Shown here: positions 36,761 to 49,642 of the stretch, in pieces
How the letters are laid out: each line of letters begins with the position of its first letter
Position numbering within the stretch: the stretch's first letter is position 1
Assembly (NCBI RefSeq): GCF_900491745.1
Contig: NZ_UETR01000001.1
Coordinates: 558,001-622,000, forward strand
Reading direction: 5' to 3'
DNA length: 64,000 nucleotides
Source of the DNA: Amarolinea aalborgensis
GTDB lineage: Bacteria; Chloroflexota; Anaerolineae; SSC4; Amarolineaceae
The notes under the pieces: model-generated
Database searches by the model: none
The model's input: the letters and a program-made list of their open reading frames with translations, nothing else
What the model was told of the DNA's origin: nothing
Translations under genes and position numbers: made by a program

Positions 36761-36764
<4 letters not shown>
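36288..36764 (+). CDS. GxxExxY family protein (PD-(D/E)XK-like)
   Basis: 158 aa. The signature GAGFLEAVYQEAL (GxxExxY) lies at about residues 39-51, and a nuclease-like core VPDFICYDQVIVEIKA gives D...ExK. LLNYLKATGKPVGLLLNFG and LEWKRMVF complete the family. Both ends of the protein (NEHEL repeats, RVHSRSFAVKK) are encoded by the inverted repeats. The 5' ATGA overlaps the methylase stop and the 3' ATGA overlaps the next methylase start, so insertion did not break translation coupling. Function of the family is unknown; the fold suggests nucleic acid cleavage. Confidence 0.85.
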
Positions 36765-38378
<1,614 letters not shown>

Positions 38379-38386
<8 letters not shown>

Positions 38387-38432
38387 AACCATGGAGGATA
38401 TTCTCGCGCCTAAGCCGGAGGCCTGCCCATGA
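38379..38432 (+). pseudogene. Duplicated 17-codon start of the GIY-YIG-helicase gene
   Basis: The frame reads MSKTMEDILAPKPEACP and stop. The real helicase N-terminus at 38893 reads MSKPTIEEILAPKPAARP, so about 15 codons are near-identical. The fragment overlaps the methylase stop by 8 nt and the start of the Fic-like gene by 4 nt. It is best explained as the residue of the original helicase start after insertion of the Fic-like gene, and it may now act as a coupling mini-ORF. Confidence 0.75.
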
Positions 38433-38892
38433 CGCCGCTGGAGAAGTTCTACACGGACGATCCCCGCTGGCACGAAAAGATTGGCGACATCCACGCCCTG
38501 CTGGAGCGCGTCAAGATCAGCGAGGAACAGTCCGGCGATGTGCTGCACCTGCGCAAGCTGAGCCGCATCCTCTCGATTCATGCCTCCACCGCCATCGAAG
38601 GCAACCGGCTCACCCTGGGCCAGGTCGCCGATGTCATCAACGGCAAATACATTGACATCGCGACTGAAACGAGGGCGGATGTCCCTGTAAATGTCCCTGT
38701 AAATGCTGTTTCGGACAAGATCTTGATCTTGTTGCGAGCTAACCCGAAGGCCACGGCGCAAAAGCTGGCACAGGTCGTTGGCGTAAACGACAAAACCATC
38801 AAACGCCATCTCAAAACGCTGCGCGAACAGGGTCGGCTGGAACGTGTCGGTTCCGACAAGACCGGCCATTGGGAAGTCATCGAGGGGCCGCC

Positions 38893-38896
<4 letters not shown>
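38429..38896 (+). CDS. Fic-derived HTH protein lacking the Fic catalytic core
   Basis: 155 aa. The N-terminal half is the Fic_N segment with LSIHASTAIEGNRLTLGQV (the inhibitory S-x-x-x-E-G-N-type helix). Normally about 150-200 residues with HPFxxGNGR follow; here they are absent. The sequence passes through a VPVNVPVN repeat (12-bp tandem at about 38680-38704) straight into a winged helix: KATAQKLAQVVGVNDKTIKR, then LREQGRLERVGSDKTGHW. AMPylation is therefore excluded and a DNA-binding regulator of the operon is plausible (inference). ATGA overlaps at both ends couple it to the mini-ORF and to the helicase. Confidence 0.8.
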
Positions 38897-41433
<2,537 letters not shown>

Positions 41434-41513
41434 CGCGCGGTCACACGAACCTGCCGGCTACTAACCCAGTAAGGCGGACGGCGGGCTGGGCAGCGTGCAG
41501 ACGAGGGGATGAC

Positions 41514-42461
41514 ATGATTCCACAGAGAGACATTACTCCAACGGCGGCTTTGCGGCTTGGCCTGTGCTGCCAGTTCGTGAGCCAGCCGATCAAGTTCCGC
41601 GTGACGACGGCCACCGCCATCCTGCGCTTGCCCAGGCCCGCGCAGTTGGCGCGGCTGGCCGAGCTGTGCCGCGCCAATGCCGAGGCGCTGCTGGCCGCGC
41701 TGCAATTCTGCGCGGGCCATGGCATCGGCGCCTTCCGCATCCTCAGCCAGATTCTGCCCGTGAAGACGCATCCGGAGGCGGGGTACGAGATGAGCGAACT
41801 GCCAGACGGAGCGGACATCATGGCGCGCTTTCGGGCGTGCGGTCAGTTTGCTCGCGCCAACCATCTGCGGCTCTCGTTTCATCCCGATCAGTACGTCGTG
41901 CTCAATTCCCCCAACCCCATCACCCTGGCGAATTCGCTCGCCGAACTGGACTACCAGGCCGAGGTCGCGGAATGGGTCGGCGCCGATACGATCAACCTCC
42001 ACGGCGGCGGCGCGTATGGCGACAAGGCCGCTGCGCTGAACGCGTTGCGCCGGAACATCGAACGCCTGCCCGCGTCGGCGCGGGCACGCCTCACGCTGGA
42101 GAATGACGACAAGGTGTACACGCCATCCGATCTGCTGCCTGTCTGCGCTGACACGGGCGTGCCGTTGGTTTACGACGTGCATCACCACCGCTGCCTGCCC
42201 GACGGCCTCAGCGTGGCTGAGATCACCGCGCGTGCGCAGAAGACATGGCCGGCCGAACCCCTCTTCCATATCTCCAGTCCCCTCGACGGGTGGGACGGAC
42301 CGAAGCCGCAGCGGCATCACGATTACATTGACGCCGGGGATTTCCCCGTAGAATGGCTGGGGTGGCCGCTCACGGTGGATGTCGAGGCCAAAGCAAAGGA
42401 ACTGGCCGTAGCCAGACTAATGGCTGATCTGAATAGGGAAGATGCACCCAGCGGCCGCTGA
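41514..42461 (+). CDS. uvsE: UV damage endonuclease UvsE/UvdE
   Basis: 315 aa TIM-barrel nuclease that nicks 5' of UV photoproducts, an alternative to UvrABC. Motifs: LGLCCQF, LSFHPDQYVVLNSP, DTINLHGGGAYGDK, RLTLENDDKVYTPSDLL, YDVHHHRC and FHISSP carry the metal-binding His/Glu/Asp set. Start ATG 41514 with GAGGGG upstream. It lies 80 bp after the helicase on the same strand with no terminator between, so it may be read from the restriction operon. Length is typical. Confidence 0.94.
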   Translation: MIPQRDITPTAALRLGLCCQFVSQPIKFRVTTATAILRLPRPAQLARLAELCRANAEALLAALQFCAGHGIGAFRILSQILPVKTHPEAGYEMSELPDGADIMARFRACGQFARANHLRLSFHPDQYVVLNSPNPITLANSLAELDYQAEVAEWVGADTINLHGGGAYGDKAAALNALRRNIERLPASARARLTLENDDKVYTPSDLLPVCADTGVPLVYDVHHHRCLPDGLSVAEITARAQKTWPAEPLFHISSPLDGWDGPKPQRHHDYIDAGDFPVEWLGWPLTVDVEAKAKELAVARLMADLNREDAPSGR

Positions 42462-42533
42462 CAAGCGCGTTCCCGTCACTGGAGCGCCGATGCCGCTCTC
42501 AGTCAGCCGTCAACAAGAAAAGAGAAAGGTCCA

Positions 42534-43322
42534 ATGGCGCTCATTCATTGCCAGTTCTATTCGCAGGTTTTGGGGCTGATGTCCACCATGAGCGTGATTC
42601 TCCCGGATCCTCCGCCGCCTGAGGCCGCAGGAATTCAAACCAACGAAAGACCGCGCTATCCGACGCTCTACCTTCTGCATGGTATGTCTGACGATCATAC
42701 GGCCTGGCAACGCCAAACGGCCATCGAGCGCTATGTGGCCGGGCTAAACCTGGCCGTCGTGATGCCCGCCGTGCAGCGGAGCTATTACGCCAACATGGCG
42801 ACAGGACTGCGCTATTGGACCTTCATCAGCGAGGAAGTCCCGGCCGTAGCGCATCACTTCTTTCCCCTGTCCACGCGGCGCGACGAGACCTATGTGGCCG
42901 GACTGTCCATGGGCGGCTATGGAGCGTTCAAGCTGGCCCTGACTTTCCCGGATCGCTTTGCGGCCGCAGCCAGTCTGTCCGGCGCGCTCGATGTGGTTGC
43001 CAGAGCGCAAACCGATGCCGAAGCCGGAATTGACGAACTGGGCCATATTTTTGGCCCCGTAGACTCGTTGGTTGGCAGCTCAGATGACTTGTTTGCGTTG
43101 GCGCAGCGCCTGAGCAAGGCGCGCGAGCCGCGACCGCTGCTTTACCAATGGTGTGGGACGGAGGATTCTCTTTATGCCGATAATGTGCGCTTTCATGCGC
43201 ACGCCAAAGCGCTAGGCCTGGACATTCGCTACGAAGAAGGCCCGGGCGGGCATACGTGGGCCTGTTGGGATGCGCAGATCCAGCGCGTGCTGGCCTGGCT
43301 GCCAGGGGTTGGTCAGCTCTAG
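42534..43322 (+). CDS. Esterase of the D/tributyrin esterase (FrmB/EstA-like) family
   Basis: 262 aa alpha/beta hydrolase. LYLLHGMSDDHTAW gives the oxyanion region; the nucleophile Ser is in VAGLSMGGYGAFKLAL (about residue 121), Asp in GTEDSLYADN and His in GGHTWACWDAQIQ. Family members hydrolyse small acyl esters, sometimes S-formylglutathione. No signal peptide. ATG with AGAAAGG upstream. It appears to stand alone, 72 bp after uvsE. Confidence 0.9.
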   Translation: MALIHCQFYSQVLGLMSTMSVILPDPPPPEAAGIQTNERPRYPTLYLLHGMSDDHTAWQRQTAIERYVAGLNLAVVMPAVQRSYYANMATGLRYWTFISEEVPAVAHHFFPLSTRRDETYVAGLSMGGYGAFKLALTFPDRFAAAASLSGALDVVARAQTDAEAGIDELGHIFGPVDSLVGSSDDLFALAQRLSKAREPRPLLYQWCGTEDSLYADNVRFHAHAKALGLDIRYEEGPGGHTWACWDAQIQRVLAWLPGVGQL

Positions 43323-43407
43323 ACAGGGGTGTATTTTAGTTTGAGGGCAATCGCTGAGCCTTTGGCGCGAGCTCAGGGCGCGTTTCGCCTCAGATCGAAA
43401 TGCAATT

Positions 43408-43585
43408 GTCCCGTAGGGACGCCTTGACTTGAGACTGACGACGTCCCCGCGCCCGTCGTCCCGTAGGGACGATTGAATGAGGGCGCCCGGCGTATCTGCG
43501 AGAGTGGAGTTCAACCGTCCCTACGGGACGGACGCGAATGGTGCGATCATGGATGGCCGGCTCAGGTCAGATGTCCCTCCGGGAC
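43408..43585. repeat. Four GTCCC(T/G)..GGGAC palindromes
   Basis: GTCCCGTAGGGAC at 43408-43420 and 43458-43470, the inverse GTCCCTACGGGAC at 43517-43529, and GTCCCTCCGGGAC at 43573-43585, spaced 44-59 bp. They occupy the convergent gap 43323-43710 together with the thiolase terminator. Confidence 0.85.
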
Positions 43586-43637
43586 ACATTCCCCATGCTA
43601 TTTTCCTGGCTGACGAAGCATGGCCCCTCAGAAGGCA

Positions 43638-43695
43638 ATAAAAAACGGCGCCAGTGCTGAGTCTTGTTCAGACCCGATGTGGTGCGCTGGCGCCG
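43638..43695 (-). terminator. Rho-independent terminator of the thiolase operon
   Basis: On the minus strand a 9-bp perfect stem CGGCGCCAG/CTGGCGCCG (arms 43687-43695 and 43646-43654), followed by a T6 run (43640-43645 read in reverse). Confidence 0.85.
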
Positions 43696-43710
43696 GAGAC
43701 AGGATAGGAT

Positions 43711-44847
43711 TTAGACGCGTTCGATGATCGTAGCCGTCGCCATGCCGTGGCCGATGCACATAGTCTGCAAACCATAGCGACCGCCGGTGCGCTCCAGCCG
43801 GTGCAGCATCGTGGTCATCAGTTTCGCGCCCGTGGCGCCCAACGGATGGCCGAGCGCGATGGCGCCGCCGGTCGGGTTGACGCGCGCCGGGTCTGGTTGC
43901 AGTTCATGCATCCAGGCCAGCACCACGGACGCAAACGCCTCGTTGATTTCGATCGTGTCAATGTCATGCATCGTCAGGCCAGCCTGCGCCAGGATCTTGT
44001 GCGTCGCGGGGATCGGGCCATCCAGCATGATCACCGGATCGCTGCCCACCACCACGCGGGCGACAATGCGCGCCCGCGGCGTCAGGTTGTGGCGCTTCAG
44101 CCCCTCTTCGCTGGCCAGCAGGACGGCCGCGGCGCCGTCGCTGATTTGGCTGCTGCTGCCGGCTGTGATGCGTCCGTTGGCGCGAAAAGCCGGCCGCAGC
44201 AGGCCCATCTTCGCCAGCTCCACGTTGGCGCGGAAGCCTTCGTCGTAATCCAGGAGCACATCAGCGCCGTTTTGGTTTACCGTGATGGGAACAATCTCGG
44301 CTTTGAAGTAACCGGCCGCTGTGGCCGCGGCTGCCTTCTGGTGGCTTTCGTAGCTGTAACGGTCGAGGGCCTCGCGGCTGATACTCCATTTGTCACAGAT
44401 CAACTCGGCCGAGATGCCTTGAGGAATGAGATCGTAGGGGATTCCCGCATAGAACTGCTCTGGGTAATCAGAACCCATGGTCACATGGCTCATGCACTCG
44501 ACGCCTGCGCCGATGGCAATGTCCATGTCGCCCGCGGCAATGGCTTGCGCCGCGAAATGGATCGCCTGTTGGCTGGAGCCGCACATGCGGTTGAGCGTCA
44601 CCGAGGGCACGGTCACCGGCCAGCCGGCGTTGAGCACGGCCAGGCGTCCGATATTGGCGCCCTGGTCGCCGATGGGCGTGACACAGCCCATGACCACATC
44701 TTCGACCGCGGCCGGGTCGAGATCAACCCGGCCCACCACTTCCCGCAGTGGAATCGAGGCTACGGCCACCGGGTGCATATTGCTCAGACTGCCGTTTTTG
44801 CGGCCGACCGGCGTGCGCACGGCGGAGACAATGAAAACGTCGCGCAT
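43711..44847 (-). CDS. Acetyl-CoA acetyltransferase / thiolase
   Basis: 378 aa thiolase forming or cleaving beta-ketoacyl-CoA. Nucleophile Cys is in TLNRMCGSSQQAIHFA (about residue 88). NEAFASVVLAW, VNPTGGAIALGHPLGATGAK and MCIGHGMA carry the His and second Cys; the usual CIGGGQG is CIGHGMA, a mild deviation. It lies downstream of an acyl-CoA dehydrogenase on the same strand, separated by 73 bp with an inverted repeat, so a fatty-acid or branched-acid degradation unit is likely. Confidence 0.93.
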   Translation of the reverse strand: MRDVFIVSAVRTPVGRKNGSLSNMHPVAVASIPLREVVGRVDLDPAAVEDVVMGCVTPIGDQGANIGRLAVLNAGWPVTVPSVTLNRMCGSSQQAIHFAAQAIAAGDMDIAIGAGVECMSHVTMGSDYPEQFYAGIPYDLIPQGISAELICDKWSISREALDRYSYESHQKAAAATAAGYFKAEIVPITVNQNGADVLLDYDEGFRANVELAKMGLLRPAFRANGRITAGSSSQISDGAAAVLLASEEGLKRHNLTPRARIVARVVVGSDPVIMLDGPIPATHKILAQAGLTMHDIDTIEINEAFASVVLAWMHELQPDPARVNPTGGAIALGHPLGATGAKLMTTMLHRLERTGGRYGLQTMCIGHGMATATIIERV

Positions 44848-44868
44848 GTGTGTCCCTCCCGCGAATAA

Positions 44869-44900
44869 CGAACGACGAAGGCTTGACCCTTCGTCGTTCG
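44869..44900. terminator. Hairpin between acyl-CoA dehydrogenase and thiolase genes
   Basis: Perfect 13-bp stem CGAACGACGAAGG/CCTTCGTCGTTCG (44869-44881/44888-44900) with a 6-nt loop. The T run (ATTTTTT) follows on the plus strand only, so on the minus strand it would attenuate rather than fully terminate, or reduce thiolase relative to dehydrogenase. Confidence 0.5.
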
Positions 44901-44920
44901 CGACAGATTTTTTGGTGTTT

Positions 44921-46060
44921 TTACTTGAACAGTTCGCGGACGATGATCGTGCGCTGAATCTGTGACGTGCCTTCGTAGATCTGGTAAATCTTGGCGTCGC
45001 GCATCAGCTTCTCAACCGGATACTCGGCGCTGTAGCCATAGCCGCCAAACACCTGCACGGCATCGGTGGTCGTCTTCATCGCCATGTCCGCGCAGAAGGC
45101 CTTGGCCATAGCCGCTTCCTTGGCATTGGGCAGATGTTGATCGGCCAACCAGGCGGACTGCCAGGTCAACATGCGGCCAGCGTGGATATTCATCGCCATG
45201 TCCGCGATCATGAAGTTGACGCCCTGGAAGGCAGCAATGGGCTGACCAAAGGCCTTGCGCTCTTTGGCATACTTGATCGCCTCTTCCATCGCCCGGCGCG
45301 CGACGCCCACGGCGCCGGCCGCCACGGGCGGGCGCGAATTGTTGAAGACTTCCATGGCCACCTTGAAACCGGCGCCCTCAGGCCCGATCCGGTTGGCGGC
45401 CGGCACTTCGACATCTTCCATGATGACTTCGCTCGTCCAACTGGCGTGCTGCCCCATCTTCTCGATTGGCTTGCTCGTCTTGACGCCCCAGCCGCGCTCG
45501 ACAACAAAGAAATTCAGCCCGCGGTGGCCGCCGTTCGGATCTACTTTGGCCAGGACAACGAACAGGTCGGCTACCGGACCGTTGGTGATCCAGGTCTTGG
45601 TGCCGTTGAGGACGTACTTGTCCCCGCGGCGCTCGGCCACGGTCTTGATCCCCGCCACGTCGGAGCCTGCGCCTGGCTCAGTCACGCAGTAGGCCGGCAT
45701 CTTGCGGTTGTCCATGACCCAGCCGCCCAGGTACTGCTTCTTCTGTTCCTCACTGCCGCCAATGATGATCGGCAGGCAGGCGAGTTGGTTGAGCATGGTG
45801 GCGGTCTGAATGCCAGAGCAGCCCCAGGCCAATTCCTCGGCCACCAGGCATTCCTCCAGGACGCCCACGCCCGGCCCGCCGTAGGCTTCGGGAATGTTCA
45901 GGTTCATCAGGCCGATCTCCTGGGCCTTGTTGATGATCGGCCAGGGGTACTCGCCGCTTTTGTCATAGTGTTCGACAACCGGCAGGATCTCTTTGACAGC
46001 AAAATCGTGCGCCAGATCGCGCAGCATGCGCTGTTCATCGTTGAGGGTAAAGTCGAGCAT
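44921..46060 (-). CDS. Acyl-CoA dehydrogenase
   Basis: 379 aa flavoprotein for the first oxidation of acyl-CoA. It starts MLDFTLNDEQRMLRDLAHDF. FAD/substrate motifs are YCVTEPGAGSDVAGI and NGTKTWITNGPVADL, with AVQVFGGYGYSAEYPVEKLM. The catalytic Glu lies in IYQIYEGTSQIQRTI, at the short/medium-chain position. ATG 46060 has GGAGG upstream; the longer in-frame extension is not supported. It is the first gene of the two-gene minus-strand unit with thiolase. Confidence 0.95.
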   Translation of the reverse strand: MLDFTLNDEQRMLRDLAHDFAVKEILPVVEHYDKSGEYPWPIINKAQEIGLMNLNIPEAYGGPGVGVLEECLVAEELAWGCSGIQTATMLNQLACLPIIIGGSEEQKKQYLGGWVMDNRKMPAYCVTEPGAGSDVAGIKTVAERRGDKYVLNGTKTWITNGPVADLFVVLAKVDPNGGHRGLNFFVVERGWGVKTSKPIEKMGQHASWTSEVIMEDVEVPAANRIGPEGAGFKVAMEVFNNSRPPVAAGAVGVARRAMEEAIKYAKERKAFGQPIAAFQGVNFMIADMAMNIHAGRMLTWQSAWLADQHLPNAKEAAMAKAFCADMAMKTTTDAVQVFGGYGYSAEYPVEKLMRDAKIYQIYEGTSQIQRTIIVRELFK

Positions 46061-46167
46061 AGTGAAGCCTCCACAATTGTGTGACAGATCGCCGTTGATC
46101 GTGTGATCGCACGGTGGACAAGAAACCAAGAGAAGTGCGGAGGTATTTGATGACGCCCCGCGTCATC

Positions 46168-46220
46168 AGTTTACCACACAACCCGCGCACTTGGCAACTT
46201 CTATCGCTTGTGCCTAATAC
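46168..46220. promoter_or_regulatory. Overlapping divergent promoters
   Basis: Minus strand: TTGCCA (46192-46197), 18-bp spacer, TAAACT (46168-46173) toward the acyl-CoA dehydrogenase. Plus strand: TTGGCA (46191-46196), 18-bp spacer, TAATAC (46215-46220) toward the cytochrome. The -35 boxes share the same bases, so the two directions may compete. The rest of 46061-46408 shows nothing else. Confidence 0.4.
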
Positions 46221-46408
46221 CACTATTGCGCGTGCGCGCTTGTAACCTTTGGCGACGACGTGACTCTAATCTTCAGACGTAGTGTCTGATCTCGGCAGTC
46301 TGTCCGCGCCCGCCTCTGCTGTCTGTCTTTTGGGCGCCGTCTGCGCAGACACATCACGCTCTGTCAGCCGTTACCCTCGCCGCCTCGCTCACGAAAGGAG
46401 TTGGATGC

Positions 46409-48739
46409 ATGAAACGTCGCTTATGGCCCTACTTGCGGTTACGCGTCTTCCTCGTGGTCCTGGTCTCGCTCGCTGTGGTTATGGGCGCCTACACCTTGTT
46501 GGGGCGTCCGCGTCCAGTTCAGGCCACCAGCAACTATCTAGCCGCCGCACGCCTTCAATACCCCACGATCATTGGCACCGCCCTGGATAGCTGCAACCTG
46601 TGCCATTTGTCCGGTTCGAATGATAAGAATCAATATGGCGATGCCTACGAGTCGCATGGCCACAATTTCAGCGCGATTGAGCTGCTTGATTCTGATCACG
46701 ATGGCTACAACAACCTGACCGAGATCAACGCGCACACCTTCCCCGGAGATGCTGCCAGTCACCCAAACGGCGCGACGGCCACGCCTACCGCGACCGGCGC
46801 CCTCACCGCCACGCCGACGCCTGTGGTGGGGACACCCACACCTACGCCTACGGTTGGCCCGGTTCCACCCGGTGTGTATAAGATCATCGGCTGGAACGAC
46901 CTGGGCATGCACTGCATGAACGAAAGCTTCGCCAACCTGGCTGTTTTGCCGCCGTTCAATACGTTGTGGGCGCAGGTGGTGCGCCAGGGGCCGCAGCCAA
47001 CGATTGTGACCAGCGGCGTCACGGTGGAATACAGCATCCTCGACAACACCTACTCCGCGGGCAAGACCGATTTCTGGCAATATGCACAGGCGCTGTTTGG
47101 CGTCAACTTGCCGCCCAATGTTGGGTTGACCGGCTCCACCCTCGCTGGCGTCATGCACGCAGCCGGCGATCACTTTAAGGTTGAAGGCATCCCGCTGACG
47201 CCCTACCGTGACAGCGCGCCTACCACCTGGTATCCCTATCAATTGGCGCATCTGGTTGCCCGTGACAGCGCCACCGGGCAGGTATTGGCGCAGACGATCA
47301 CCGTGGCGCCGGTCTCGACTGAGATGCGCTGCGATACCTGCCACGCCGACGGCATGCAGGGCGGCATTGCTACGGGCAATGTGGAGACAAACATCTTGAC
47401 CCTGCACGATCACGAGGAAGGTACGTCGTTGATGACCCATCGGCCGGTGCTGTGCGCCAACTGCCACGGCTCCAATGCACTGGGCTTACCCGGCAACCCC
47501 AACCTGCCGAACCTGTCGCGTGCCATGCATCACAGACATGCGCCAGGCAACGCGCCCATTGGAGCCGACACGTCCCTGGACACGGGAGCGGTTCAGACGC
47601 TGGCGCGCTTCGCACGCGGCGAGCCGGCGGCCGTAGACGCAGCGGCGCTCAATCCCAACGACGGTACAAACAACTGCTATTTGTGCCATCCGGGCCAGCA
47701 GACACAGTGCCTGCGCGATGTGATGTACAGCGCCGGCATGCGCTGCATGGATTGTCACGGCGGCACGGCGCAGGTGGCAGACCCGACGCGCCGGCCCTGG
47801 ATAGACGAACCGAAATGCGGCGCCTGCCACGGCTCCACGTATGCCGAAAACGCCAACACGCTTTACCGCAATTCGACGGGACACGGCGGCCTCTACTGCG
47901 AATCGTGCCACGGCAGCCCCCATGCCATCTTGCCTAGCACACAAGCCAACGACAACATTCAGAACATTGCCTTGCAAGGTCATGCTGGCGCCCTGAGCGA
48001 TTGCCGGGTGTGCCACGCGCAAACTCCGCCAGGTCGCGGCCCGCATGGGATCATCCAACGGCCGGCCGTCTGCGCACCCGTTGACCTGATCCGCGACCCT
48101 GGTTTTGAGATTAGTCCCCCCAACCCGTACTGGCAAACCAGCAGTAACGTGGGCAGCGCCATTTTGACCGGGGGCAGCCAGCCGGCCCCGCATCGCGGCT
48201 CTTGGATGGCCCGCCTGGGCGGCGCGGACAATGTGCAGGAAAGCCTCTGGCACACCATGACGGTCCCCAGCGGGATCTCCGGTTTGCGTGTGAGCTACTG
48301 GTGGCGCGTGGACTCGACTGACCCGGCGCCTGCGGCCGATACGCTGGCGGTGCAGGTGCGCGCAGCCAATGGCGTGGTTCTGCAGACGCTGGAAACGCTG
48401 AATAATCAAAGCGCCAGCGCTGTCTGGGCCAAGAGCACGGTCACGCTGACGCAGCCCTACGCCGGGCAGACTATTCAACTGGCTTTCGTGGCGCAAACGA
48501 ACGGCAGCAACCCAACCACCTTCTACGTGGATGATGCGGACATTATGAAGGTCTGTTTGAGCGGCCTGAGCGGCGACGTCACCGGTGATTGCCAGGTCAC
48601 CGTGACGGATGTGCAGGATACCGCCGCGCATTGGACGGTGACGCAGGATGGCGCGTGCTTTGCTAACCCGTATGATCTGGAGCCAGACGGTCAGATTGAT
48701 GTGATTGACATCGTGCGCGTTGCGGCGCAGTGGCAATAG
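46409..48739 (+). CDS. Secreted eight-heme c-type cytochrome with C-terminal dockerin-like domain
   Basis: 776 aa. N-terminal signal/anchor (FLVVLVSLAVVMGAYTLLG). Eight CxxCH motifs: CNLCH, CDTCH, CANCH, CYLCH, CMDCH, CGACH, CESCH and CRVCH. The first is followed by a calcium-type loop (DSDHDGYNNLTEIN) and a Pro/Thr linker (about residues 120-155), then the other seven within about residues 310-550. A jelly-roll-like region follows (DPGFEISPPNPYWQ, YVDDADIMKVC), and the C-terminus GDVTGDCQVTVTDVQDTAAH ... DGQIDVIDIVRVAAQW is a dockerin-like Ca-binding repeat pair. It probably carries electrons outside the membrane or shuttles them extracellularly. Neighbours give no redox partner. Confidence 0.88.
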   Translation: MKRRLWPYLRLRVFLVVLVSLAVVMGAYTLLGRPRPVQATSNYLAAARLQYPTIIGTALDSCNLCHLSGSNDKNQYGDAYESHGHNFSAIELLDSDHDGYNNLTEINAHTFPGDAASHPNGATATPTATGALTATPTPVVGTPTPTPTVGPVPPGVYKIIGWNDLGMHCMNESFANLAVLPPFNTLWAQVVRQGPQPTIVTSGVTVEYSILDNTYSAGKTDFWQYAQALFGVNLPPNVGLTGSTLAGVMHAAGDHFKVEGIPLTPYRDSAPTTWYPYQLAHLVARDSATGQVLAQTITVAPVSTEMRCDTCHADGMQGGIATGNVETNILTLHDHEEGTSLMTHRPVLCANCHGSNALGLPGNPNLPNLSRAMHHRHAPGNAPIGADTSLDTGAVQTLARFARGEPAAVDAAALNPNDGTNNCYLCHPGQQTQCLRDVMYSAGMRCMDCHGGTAQVADPTRRPWIDEPKCGACHGSTYAENANTLYRNSTGHGGLYCESCHGSPHAILPSTQANDNIQNIALQGHAGALSDCRVCHAQTPPGRGPHGIIQRPAVCAPVDLIRDPGFEISPPNPYWQTSSNVGSAILTGGSQPAPHRGSWMARLGGADNVQESLWHTMTVPSGISGLRVSYWWRVDSTDPAPAADTLAVQVRAANGVVLQTLETLNNQSASAVWAKSTVTLTQPYAGQTIQLAFVAQTNGSNPTTFYVDDADIMKVCLSGLSGDVTGDCQVTVTDVQDTAAHWTVTQDGACFANPYDLEPDGQIDVIDIVRVAAQWQ

Positions 48740-48745
48740 AGTAAA

Positions 48746-48782
48746 CGCCCGTGGCGTCATCGGCAAGATGGGGCCACGGGCG
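48746..48782. terminator. Hairpin between convergent cytochrome and SDR genes
   Basis: 10-bp perfect stem CGCCCGTGGC/GCCACGGGCG (48746-48755/48773-48782), loop 17 nt, 6 nt after the cytochrome stop. No T run on either strand, so it may work with Rho or only block degradation. Confidence 0.5.
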
Positions 48783-48793
48783 CGCGCACGATC

Positions 48794-49621
48794 TCAGGTC
48801 AGCTCGCGGCCGCCGGTCACGTTGTAGGCCTGGCCGGTGATGAAGCTGGCCTCGTCGGACGCCAGCCACGCGACCAGGTTCGCGACGTCGGCTGGCACAC
48901 CCAGGCGGGCCAGGGGAATGCGGGCCACGTTGGTCTTGACTACCTCGTCGTAGGGGCGTCCCATGACCTGCGCCTCCAACTGAAAACCCCACTGCTTGAG
49001 CGCGGTGTCAATATCGCCGGGCAGCACCGCGTTGACCGTGATGCCGAAGGCCGCGACCTCCTGCGCCAACGATTCGCTTAGCGCCACCACGGCTGCCTTG
49101 CTGGCTGCGTAGGCGCTCATATAGATTTTGGGCCGCCGCGCGGCCAACGACGACATGTTGATGATGCGGCCGCCTCGGCCGCCACGGATCATCGCCGGCA
49201 GTGCGGCTTTGCAGCACAAAAATGTGCCGGTGGCGTTGATCTCCAACGTGCGGCGCCAGGCTTCTTCAGCCATCTGCGCCACCGGCGCCGGGCCAATGGT
49301 AGCCCCTGCGTTATTGACCAGGATGTCCACGCGGTCAAAGGCTTGCATCGCCGCGGTCATCATCTCAGCCACGGACGCCGCCTGCGTGACATCGACGCGC
49401 AACGGCAGGCAGCGTACGCCCGTCGTCTCGATTTCCTGCGCCACGGCCTGCATCTCCTCCCACTGCCCGGAACCGCCGTGCAGCAGCGTGGACGGCGGCG
49501 CGGCCAGGTCGGCGATGACGAGATGCGCCCCGGCCGCGGCCAGGCGCTGCGCCACCGCCACGCCGATGCCGCCCCGACGACCGGCGCCAGTGACAATGGC
49601 AACTCTGTCTTGCAGATTCAT
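48794..49621 (-). CDS. Short-chain dehydrogenase/reductase
   Basis: 275 aa SDR. Cofactor loop VTGAGRRGGIGVAVAQRL (TGxxxGxG), ILVNNAGATIGP, catalytic Ser in IINMSSLAARRP, and the YxxxK in YMSAYAASKAAVVAL. NAVLPGDIDT follows as expected. NAD(P)H use is unclear, though an Asp after the second beta strand (IADLAAP) favours NAD. First downstream of the ThDP enzyme on the same strand (21-bp gap), so likely acts in the same pathway. Confidence 0.93.
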   Translation of the reverse strand: MNLQDRVAIVTGAGRRGGIGVAVAQRLAAAGAHLVIADLAAPPSTLLHGGSGQWEEMQAVAQEIETTGVRCLPLRVDVTQAASVAEMMTAAMQAFDRVDILVNNAGATIGPAPVAQMAEEAWRRTLEINATGTFLCCKAALPAMIRGGRGGRIINMSSLAARRPKIYMSAYAASKAAVVALSESLAQEVAAFGITVNAVLPGDIDTALKQWGFQLEAQVMGRPYDEVVKTNVARIPLARLGVPADVANLVAWLASDEASFITGQAYNVTGGRELT

Positions 49622-49642
49622 GGTGATTCCCTCGCGCTCAGA

